Positions 10,717 to 18,780 of a stretch of 20,292 nt of DNA are shown here, piece after piece. Both the position numbers and the translations under genes were made by a program. Positions within the stretch are counted from its first letter, which is position 1, and each line of letters starts with the position of its first letter. The DNA is taken from the NCBI GenBank assembly GCA_027575765.1, contig JANBPT010000873.1:1-20292 (forward strand), in the 5' to 3' direction. This stretch comes from Tieghemiomyces parasiticus. Taxonomy: Eukaryota; Kickxellomycota; Dimargaritomycetes; Dimargaritales; Dimargaritaceae. The notes beneath the pieces are model-generated. The model saw only the letters and a program-made list of their open reading frames with translations. It did no database searches and was not told where the DNA came from.

Positions 10717-12799
10717 CTACCACAGCCAGCCAGCCTTGTCGCCTGCGGCCGGCGGCGAACCTTGCTGAACCGGCCCGGGAGAAGGACGGTGGCCAGACTG
10801 GTGGCCGGGTGTACCGAGCGGACTATCGGGCAAACGCATCGTTGAGGCGCCGAGGAGCACCATATCGTCCGAGCTGTCGTACTCGTCCGACGGGCTGGAC
10901 TGTCCCTGCGGCGTCTGGGGTGGGTAGACCTCGGCAGGTGGGGCAGGCACCGGCGGCGGGGTCTCGGCCACAGGTACAGGCATGGGCATGAAACCTGGCG
11001 GTGGAGGCGGGAGTACTGGCGGCGTCGCGGTTGATGAAATACCACCACTACCACCAGTCAGGGTACACCCCACCGTAGCCTCGGGGGCGCGCGCACGTAG
11101 GGTGGCTTCGGTCGCGTCGAGCTCGCGGAGCAGGCTCTGAAGTTTCTCGCGCTGCTCCTGAATGAGTTGGGCCTGATGGGCGGCTTGTTCGGGGTCGGAG
11201 ATGGCGGTGTTGTTGACCATTAACGAGTTGAGGGTGTTCAGTAGGGACATGGGCGAAGTGGACAGGCGGGTGAGGCCCGAGCCAAGGTAGGCGGAGGCTA
11301 TGTTGGCAACAGCGTTCATGGAGAGGGCAGAGGCAGCGTTGTCCGAATCGGTGGTGGTCTGGCCGCGCTGGCGGAGGTGGGTGGCAGTGGAGGGGGAGCT
11401 GGTCGCGTAGTGTACCGCTGAGGAATGGCCCTCGCCGTCGCTGACAATCTCCTCGATGCGGCTAGAGGACATTATCTGCTCGGACGGCCTGCTGTCGGTA
11501 TCGGCCTGGTTGACAATGTAGGCCTGGCCCTAGATGGCGAGACGGACGGGTTAGAAGCAGGAAAGCCACAGCGCAGTAGGTAGTTTGTTAGCGGCCAACG
11601 TTAGGCACGAGCAGGAGTGCATGGGTGATACACGCGAGGACCCTATCCCCGGTCCTACATCGACAGCCTCCCTTCCTTACCTTGGTGAGGCTGTCCATGG
11701 CCACGCGGCGCAGGGTCTCAGCGCCGCGCTGGCCCCAGAATGAGGTCTGGGATTGGGCCTCGGTCTGGGCCTGGTGCAGATATCCGTCAATTTTGGATTC
11801 GTTTTCAATGAGCCAGGGCCGCACCACGGTGTGGTAGACATAGGTGGCGCCCTGTGTGTGGGTGATGTGAAGACGACGGTGGGAGAAGAGAGCGGGAACC
11901 TCCGAGGGAGAGGGTTAGTTTTGATGGCACTGGATCCTGAGTGTCGAGATGCCCGGCGCCACCAGCCGCTCCGCAAGGTTAGCATCATACAACATACCTG
12001 GGTCTGCGGCAACATCAACCAGAGCACAACGCCAATTTTAAACAGGTTGTAGAAGGGCAGCCAGAAGATAAAAATGTCCGTCACAAACTCCACACAGGCA
12101 AACAGGCCGATGACGATCCAGTAGGTGAGCCAATGAGTCAATTCCTGGGCGCTGTCTGGCGCTTTGAGGGCTTTGTAGGAGGCGTAGGCCGGGTAGACGT
12201 GGCCCACCCCATGGCTAGGAGTGCAAGCGTGGACAGTGATATGTATTGGGGGGGTTAGTCGGGAGTGGCAGCTAGTGTGCTTGAACGGGTTATTATTGCG
12301 AGCCGGATAGTCATAGAGACCGGCTGGAGGTCTCGGCAAGCCTACTAGGTATTGAACGTGAAGCAGCCTAAACAGATCGAAGGCGATACGATTGACCCTT
12401 CTAGCCTATCAGCTGACTGCCCGGACCCCTCTTTCCCTATGGCCGGGGCTTAGGTGGTCAGCGGACGTGGTCGGCAACTATGAACTAGGAGGCAGGTTAA
12501 AGCACAGGCCTGCTTGAGCAGGGAGTAGCATGCAGAAGCTGCAGTAGATGTAGGGACAAGGCCCCCCCCCGCTGGCGCGACAAGCCAGGGGTATTCAGGT
12601 GTTCACTTCTTCCCTGTAAACCCACCGGAGGACGCTCGGCCACAGGAATCCCACCGGCTAGCAAGGCCGCTAGGGGATTGAGGAAAGGTGTGGCATGGAC
12701 AACTTAAGACGGGAACACGCCCCTGGAGCCAGTGGCAGGACCTCGCTGACGGTTGGGCAGTACTTACCAAACGAGCCGACCAATGAGGTAGAACACCAT
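10717..12799 (-). CDS. REEP/Yop1/DP1 (TB2-HVA22) family ER-shaping protein with long proline-rich tail
   Basis: Membrane-curving protein of tubular ER. Four minus-strand exons: 12799-12768, 12214-11998, 11851-11681 and 11529-10717. Introns are 553, 146 and 151 bases (donors GTAAGT, GTATGT, GTAAGG). The product is 410 residues, against about 180 for Yop1 and 200-260 for REEP1-4. Residues 1-26 start MVFYLIGRLV and reach VYPAYASYKALK; ELTHWLTYWIVIGLF, FWLPFYNLFKIG and LWLMLPQTQGATYVY form the second hydrophobic hairpin (about 35-90). RPWLIENESKIDGYL continues the amphipathic segment. The unusual tail has a likely coiled coil (about 251-286, QAQLIQEQREKLQSLLREL), a polyproline stretch (310-349) and an acidic patch (354-362). 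The start has a CACCATGG context. The short N-terminus and REEP-like first residues suggest the REEP1-4 branch, but Yop1 is not excluded. The tail is unfamiliar to me. Confidence 0.9.
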
Positions 12800-15111
12800 G
12801 GTGGCGGAGTACAGACGAGGCCGGGAACGGGCGCAGGAGGCCCTGGGCTGCACGGGCGGTGGTGTGTAGTAGAACTCAAAGGGCCCGCTATCGGTGCGGG
12901 CAATGGTGCCGACAGACACGTAACGGCCCGTATATCGCGGTGGACAAGAAAGGTGCAGGACGACAAGGCCAGGTCGTTGTCAGATTGAGGGCGGTGCGAA
13001 TGAAGCGCCGTAGAAAGGGGGTGGAAAGGTGCAGTAGGACTGGGCAATGGCGGAGAAATGTGCCGACAAGGGTTGGCCAGGAGGGTCGGGCCGTATAAAG
13101 CTTGGCACGAGAGTCGGTGGGTGGTTAAACTTGGCTGGGGTCCCTGGCGGAAAGCCGTTGACAGGGGTGGGAGGGGGCAACAACAGGTCAATAGACGTGA
13201 AGTGGAATAAGCAGGGCCGTGGGGGTTTGGGTTTGAAACGTAGTGCGTAGGGTGGGGGAAGATAATGTTTACTGGCGCGGCACAACAGCCGGGGACCGCC
13301 ACCTCAATACATAGACGGACGGCGGCTGGACTAAATCCGCCACGGGCCAAGTGCGCAGCACGAAGCGGGCTTGCGTGGCCGAGTGAGGAGGCGACAGGAG
13401 GGTGGGTTGGGCGAGGGGGCAGTGCGTAGCCACCGGGCGGACGGAACACAGGTCGGGTCGGCGTCGCTCCAAATGAGGTATCCGTAGGACGAACGGGGCA
13501 ACTAGGCGCGGAAGACAACGGGTCGCCGGGCGGTAATGAACTAAGGCCAAAGCTGGGGCGCACTAACGGGAACGGCACAGGCGGGCTAACGAGAAGTGGT
13601 CAGGCAAGGAGGCAACATGGATTCCAACGGCGTCCTACGTTCCAGCGGGGTGTTTATATCTCCCAGGTGCAGTGACCGCTGCGAACCCCGCTGGGCGGTT
13701 CTGGCGCCTGCCCCATGATCTGCTTCGGACGAACGGTGCCTGCTGGAATGATGGGCGCAACGGCATTGGCCGTCATGCTGACAAGACACACTTATGGCGG
13801 GCCCTTGGCTATGTCTCTGCCAAGTATCGGTCGCCAGGCCCCACACACATGCACGCCTTGCCAAGCGGATGCGCGGTAGGAAGGAGAAGGTGAGGTGGCC
13901 ACAGCCCTAGTTGACAGCGCCTACATGGTGAGAACACAGGGGGAGTAGCGCCTGGGTTGGTCCGAAATTCGGCCGGTCACAGGGTCGACTTTCCCGCCCG
14001 TCCATCCCCCCTCCCATGCCCTTCCTCCTTCATGGACCTTAGAAGGCAAGGGTGCGCCGGGCTTTAAAATCTCTTTTTGAGCTAGCCAATCGACACGAGT
14101 CATCCGGGCCGTGTGTAATGAAATCCCCCCCTCCGCCCCCGTCACGGCCTTTTCCCTGCCAGGGCCGGGGGGGGTTGCAGGTTACCGGAAGAGACTTTCA
14201 GGTTCGCGAGTCTACCTTCACTTTCGGCCTGAGCTATATACCGGCCAATCTGGGGGTGAAGGATGGTCCGCAAGGCTGCCCGAAACGCCTACCGTTTCCA
14301 ATCCGGGTATCTGCCAGCTGCCATGGCCTGATGTTGGGCCAAAGGAAGAGTGACGCTACTATAACACCGAGGATGGGCACGACCGCCCATAGCAGACGGG
14401 TGGCGTGCGTGTACCCGTGTGATCAAACCGGGGATCACTTGTCCTAGCCCATCCGCTCCTTGCCTTCGTCTAAAGGCCGCGGTAGAGGCATTCTGCAAAC
14501 GACTAACGGCCTCCTCATTCCAGGATTTCGAGGGGTGTCATGTGGTCCGGTCCTATGTTACCGCCTCGCAGCGATCCCTTACACTCAACTCAGCTGAGCC
14601 GTTCAGACTCGTAATTTGTGACTGTCTTACCGGAACGAGAGCCGTAAGTCCTTTTTCAAAGGACCCAAACTGATCAATGTTTTCGGGTTGCTACGCTCAC
14701 GCTTACAAGGGGTGGGTCCAGGGGGAGGAAGGTACGGTGGAGTCTGCCAAATACCACATGAGTTTGCTCCTCCGTCTCAACCATCCTTCCTCCCGTCGAT
14801 ATGTGTTCCGCCCTTGATGCCTCCAATAACCCATGTCACCTTCTTCATCGCCATAAATACATCACACACATGTTATTTCGAAATCCGTCCGGAACGCTTC
14901 CCTTTCCATCATTCGCAGGCCCCAGGCCGCTCACTCTCCGTTCATCGGTGCTAATTTGTCCAGAGTGTATCGATAATGTATTTAAACCAGATAAAGATCA
15001 TTAAACATGCAAATAATAATAATATATATATAAATATATATGATTCTATCAAGATTGAAGGGCTGATTTCGCAGGGAATTAAAAAATATCCTCAAGCCAA
15101 GGTTACAAGCG
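12800..15111. other. 2.3-kb intergenic region: REEP upstream region and MFS gene 3' flank
   Basis: Both neighbours are on the minus strand, so the part near 12800 should hold the REEP promoter and the part near 15111 the transporter's 3' end. Between about 12990 and 13290 the plus strand is strongly G-rich, with clustered G runs (for example 13157-13172 and 13217-13235) that might form quadruplexes. A long open frame on the minus strand here (to 13578) is a compositional artefact. An AT-rich tract with TA repeats lies at 15007-15052, right after the transporter stop. I see no tRNA or recognisable gene. Confidence 0.5.
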
Positions 15112-16764
15112 TTAGGCCACCATGAGGAATACGCCGTACAAGACCCAGCTGACGATAAACAGGGCCAGGAAAATGGCAAAGTACATGTAGCGGTAGGTGG
15201 GAGGGCGAGCGCGATCAGCTGCCGCCTGGGTCACAGCCTGCTCCTTGGGCCGGCGCTCCTCCACCAACAGGTTGCGGCGAGCGTAGGGGGCGTCCTGGAT
15301 ACCGCGCTCCCAGTAGTGGTCGCTAATCATGAATAGAGTGGATGTGACGACGGCGGCACATGCCAGGATTAGCATCATGACCATGACCCGGTCGTACGAG
15401 TCATTGTCGAAATCCTGCAAGCGGCCGACGAGCACGTCAACGATGATGATACCGAAATTGAGGCCACACTTTAGGAGCCCGATCCCAGTACCCACCATGT
15501 TGAGCGGGAGGTACAAGGCGACGGCCGATATGAGGGCGACGGGTCCGATCGTAAGGGAGAGCGAAAAGAGGGTCAGGCCGGCCTCGGGACTGACGTGGGT
15601 CCAACCGAGAAGGATCACGGCCACCAGCAGGAGAACGGCGGAGGCGATGGTGGTTGGCCCGCGCGCACCGAACCGGTCAATGAAGAGCCCGATGACCGGG
15701 GATCCCACAATGGGGACGGCCAGTGAAATACTGGATTTCCAGGCCGCCACCGACGTCTTCTCGTGCCAGCGCTTCATGACATACTCGGCGGCGATCCCCA
15801 GGAACGGGGTCCACACCGCCCCCATCACCATCTCGTTGAGCGGCAGGTACCAGTAGATATCCGGGAAGTACACCATGGTGTACAGCTGGCGCCAGGTGGC
15901 CCGCGGGCGTTTGGACCGGTCGCCCTCCCGCGCGCTCTGACCCGAGAAGGCCAGGGCCAGGGCACCCGACCGGTGACCCGTGACGACCGACCCTTGGGAC
16001 CGCCGTAGTCTAAACATGACGAGGCCATACATGGCCACCATGACCAGCGAAAATAGGGCGATGCCCTCGCCGACCCAGAAGGCGTTCCCGTAGAACCCGG
16101 TCCCTTCGGCGATATCGACCACGGTCGCGGACGCCAACCACCCGAAAAGCTTGGAGGTCATAATCTGGAGTCCGATCGACAAGGCCAGCCCTTTGCCGCG
16201 GAACCACCCGGTCAGGATGGTCTCTTGGGCCAGCACGATGCTGGAGGATCCTAGGGCGAAGACCACCCGGCCAATGACGAGGAGGGCAAACGATTGGGCG
16301 TAGGTGCCCATGACGGTGAGAAAGTTCCCCACGACGATGGCGGAACAGGCCACCAGGGCGCCCCATCCAGGCCCAAACGTATCCATAATGACCCCGACGA
16401 AGAACGGAACGACGGTATTGATGAGCGAAACGGTGCCGCTGAGGATACCATAGTGGGTGTTGGTGATATCGAGCTCCTTCTTAAGCGTTGATTTGAGCGA
16501 GCTAAGCGAGTTGCTGACAAAATGCTCGCCAGCCGACATGAGAAGGACGCTGATGAGGGCGATCAGTTTGTAGCGCCATTGCTGCCGATCGAGCGCCGTC
16601 GAGGAGGTTACCGAGTCAGCCGAGGACTCGAGGTACGAAGGGTGTTTGTCGTCCGACCAGTCTTCGGCCTTGGTCGATTTGGTCGGTTTGCCGGTGTCAT
16701 CGATGGTGCTGACGCTGGTGCTTGTGGGCTCATAGGCCATCTGAGGAGGGTCCATACCGAGCAT
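15112..16764 (-). CDS. Major facilitator superfamily transporter, MFSD1-like
   Basis: Single-exon gene of 550 residues. About the first 64 residues are polar (cytosolic), then hydrophobic segments start near 66, 105, 134, 158, 191, 226, 303, 339, 371, 395, 423 and 459: twelve spans with a central loop at about 253-300. A further hydrophobic segment (527-549) follows a charged loop and ends the protein. FALGSSSIVLAQETILTGWF and GKGLALSIGLQ resemble the GxGGESLAVAQN...WFKGKELNLVFGLQ region of MFSD1, a lysosomal dipeptide transporter in animals; VGVIMDTFG and GLFIDRFG are the typical MFS loop motifs after spans 2 and 8. The substrate cannot be read from sequence. The frame is open upstream to 16923, but those extra residues match low-complexity CA/TA-rich DNA, so Met at 16764 (A at -3) is preferred; Met4 is also possible. 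The upstream region carries a GATA-site array. Confidence 0.82.
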   Translation of the reverse strand: MLGMDPPQMAYEPTSTSVSTIDDTGKPTKSTKAEDWSDDKHPSYLESSADSVTSSTALDRQQWRYKLIALISVLLMSAGEHFVSNSLSSLKSTLKKELDITNTHYGILSGTVSLINTVVPFFVGVIMDTFGPGWGALVACSAIVVGNFLTVMGTYAQSFALLVIGRVVFALGSSSIVLAQETILTGWFRGKGLALSIGLQIMTSKLFGWLASATVVDIAEGTGFYGNAFWVGEGIALFSLVMVAMYGLVMFRLRRSQGSVVTGHRSGALALAFSGQSAREGDRSKRPRATWRQLYTMVYFPDIYWYLPLNEMVMGAVWTPFLGIAAEYVMKRWHEKTSVAAWKSSISLAVPIVGSPVIGLFIDRFGARGPTTIASAVLLLVAVILLGWTHVSPEAGLTLFSLSLTIGPVALISAVALYLPLNMVGTGIGLLKCGLNFGIIIVDVLVGRLQDFDNDSYDRVMVMMLILACAAVVTSTLFMISDHYWERGIQDAPYARRNLLVEERRPKEQAVTQAAADRARPPTYRYMYFAIFLALFIVSWVLYGVFLMVA

Positions 16765-17054
16765 AGTGGTCCGGGCGTTGGATGGTGTATATATATATGT
16801 GTGTGACGGGGGACGGGAAAGTACTGAGGGTGATGAAGTGGAAAGCGTTTCAAGAAATTGCCGATGCAGGGTGTCGGATGGTAATGCAGGGTATTGGAAT
16901 AGCTGGGAAGACCTGCAGGCCACTGAAGATAGAGAGGCGACGGTGGATAAGACTATGGCTAGGATTTGAGCATTCCTTGGCTATTTATATCTCGCACTCT
17001 TTGCTTACCTCCTCCTTCTCGGCTGGCAGAATGAGGGGCCGGCTCGAAATCCCT

Positions 17055-18276
17055 ATCTGATATCTTTTCGTCGGCAGGGGTCGAGTCACCGTCGCCGCCC
17101 TCACCGCCATCCCTCCGCGACAAACAGCCAGGAGGATCTGCTATTTGCACCGTCTACCTCCTCACGTCGACCGTCAACCTGCCAATCCTGTCGCACCTGG
17201 TGGCGTCCGGTGGCCTTGTGCCGAGACCTAACATGTCGTCCGCCAAGTTATCAGATAAGTCGGAGTGGCCCGTCTCTCGGGATAGGCGACTGGCCCCTTG
17301 AGATGGCCCCGACACTCGTGGGATAGCGTCGTAATACCCCTGCAATGGGAACGAAGGGCTGCTCCCTTTAGGTGACTCCGGTAGGGCCTGGTTCGTCAAT
17401 CTGATAACTTTAGCATCCCCACCCCCCCTCTCCCATCATGTCTCACCCGTCCGGTGACCGTCGCAGCCCCATACCCACGTCTACAACCGGCAACGTCCGA
17501 TGTCAATACCCACCTTCACACAAATGGCCAATGGAGTAGCCAGAGGGATCCGACTGGCCCTGCAGATATCCCGCTCCGACCTTGGGCTACCAATGGGTCG
17601 GCACGGCTGGCTCCTGTTTGGCAGGTCAGCATCCGTGAGGTTGCATCCTCCCCCCTCCCCCTCCTCTCCCAGGCACCTTCCCACGCAATCCGACACCTTG
17701 TACCCCCGGCCAGTCCGCCTCCTGCCCATTTAATAGGTCACAACAATTATCAGATGGTGGGCCTCGCTTCTCACCATCCTTCAAACCGGCCTAGGCGGCT
17801 CGCGTAATGTCGTGTGTAGGCTCATCGGCACGGGCTGGGTTGGAAGGGGATGGGCCTATCAGATAGTACATACCAACCAAGGTGCCACGGGTGAACTCGG
17901 AAACCGGCCGTGCTGATCCTCATGACCGTTCTGACGTACCTGGTTTGTCCTATGGTGAGGTAGTCTGACGCCAACTATGGAATCTGATAAGTCGGCTGCA
18001 GTCTACTCTCAGTGGTCGAGCTGCCTAGTCATCCATTCCCACCATCAACCTAGTCGCCAGAAGGGGGGGAGGGGAAGGCAGCGAATAAGAAGGAATGTGC
18101 GCTATTTATCTATTAGAGTATAACTGAGTCATGGCACGGTCTACGACGGAAACGGAACTACCAACTGCAAATGGTCCGATAGATGGTTGAGGCGGCGTGA
18201 TGCTCCAAGGCCGACTACGCCGCCTTGGAGCGGAGGTGGCCTCATCAGATAACTTTTTCGGACACAGACCAGATAA
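17055..18276. promoter_or_regulatory. Cluster of ATCWGATAA sites (iron-responsive fungal GATA-factor consensus)
   Basis: Exact ATCWGATAA matches are at 17250-17258 (+; the overlapping 17248-17256 also matches on the minus strand), 17399-17407 (+), 17747-17755 (minus), 17982-17990 (+) and 18244-18252 (+). One-mismatch copies are at 17055-17063 (ATCTGATAT), 17858-17866 (ATCAGATAG, within an 11-base near-perfect palindrome) and 18268-18276 (ACCAGATAA). In ascomycetes and basidiomycetes this extended site is bound by the iron-sensing GATA repressors (SRE, SreA, Fep1, Urbs1, Sfu1), while nitrogen GATA factors need only HGATAR. The array covers about -290 to -1510 relative to the MFS start codon, so that gene is the likely target. 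Binding is inferred. Confidence 0.7.
18202..18231. repeat. Inverted repeat with perfect 10-base arms
   Basis: GCTCCAAGGC (18202-18211) and GCCTTGGAGC (18222-18231) are exact reverse complements around a 10-base loop. A second pairing, GGCGGCG (18191-18197) with CGCCGCC (18218-18224), overlaps the 3' arm and would exclude the first. It lies 13 bases from an exact GATA-array site. It could be a transcribed hairpin, a protein-binding palindrome or chance. Confidence 0.75.
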
Positions 18277-18780
18277 GTAGAAAACGCAGGAACATGGTTG
18301 GTTCACGGGCCTCATCGTCCTGGCGGAGCCTGGCCAATCCGGTTTACGCTACTATCAATAAACGACATATTTTAGTAGCGGGTAGTAAAGCGACCCTCTC
18401 CCCTTCCTCTATTGAGAAGCAAGTTAAACCATGTTTGCTGAAAAATGGGTAGACATGATAGTCGATGGTCCATCACGGACCCGGTACGTTAGGGACAGAC
18501 GATTGGTGAACAAGGGTTAATGGCGTGCGAATAGGAGATACGGGGTGGTATGTATGTACGGACAAGGGTGGCGAGTAGCGGAGAAAAATATGCGGGGGGG
18601 GAGGGAAAAGATACTGACTCTTGTAACCGATAATATCCTCAGAATGAGGAAGTATTGACCACTGATTATAGAAAAAAAAGCAAAACAATACGGCCCAACG
18701 GGTTTAACGAATACAGACGGAGAAGATTGTCCCAAGGGTCTATTAACCAGCAACCCATTCCCTCCTCCCTCACCTCCACC

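Larger units (their letters stand above)
16765..18780. other. 2.0-kb upstream region of the MFS gene, with GATA-site array and hairpin
   Basis: Both flanking genes are on the minus strand, so this region is the 5' side of the MFS gene and the 3' side of the kinase-tail gene. It holds a TA-rich, TATA-like tract at 16788-16798 (minus strand about 25-35 bases before the ATG), the GATA-site array at 17055-18276, an inverted repeat at 18202-18231 and a smaller one at 18347-18380 (CGCTACTA/TAGTAGCG). I found no convincing gene. A 117-codon plus-strand frame at 17454-17807 has no recognisable features. Confidence 0.55.

Noticed and set aside
13155..13235. G-quadruplex clusters
   Set aside because: G runs are present, but no stretch has four well-separated runs of three or more G with short loops without splitting runs. 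Kept only as a remark on composition.
12670..13578. 302-codon minus-strand open frame overlapping REEP exon 1
   Set aside because: It reads REEP exon 1 in the wrong frame, has a proline/serine composition expected from C-rich DNA, and contains no known motif. The REEP exon-intron model explains the conserved residues better.
15112..16764. Calling the transporter a siderophore-iron permease because of the iron-type GATA sites
   Set aside because: Siderophore transporters have 14 spans and different motifs. The motifs here fit the MFSD1-like group, so the substrate is left open.
16765..16923. N-terminal extension of the MFS protein by 53 residues
   Set aside because: The extra codons cover a CA/TA-rich, TATA-like tract and show no conserved features. 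Met at 16764 is a better start.
17454..17807. 117-codon plus-strand open frame upstream of the MFS gene
   Set aside because: No motif, and it spans one of the GATA-array sites; most likely a chance frame in C-rich DNA.
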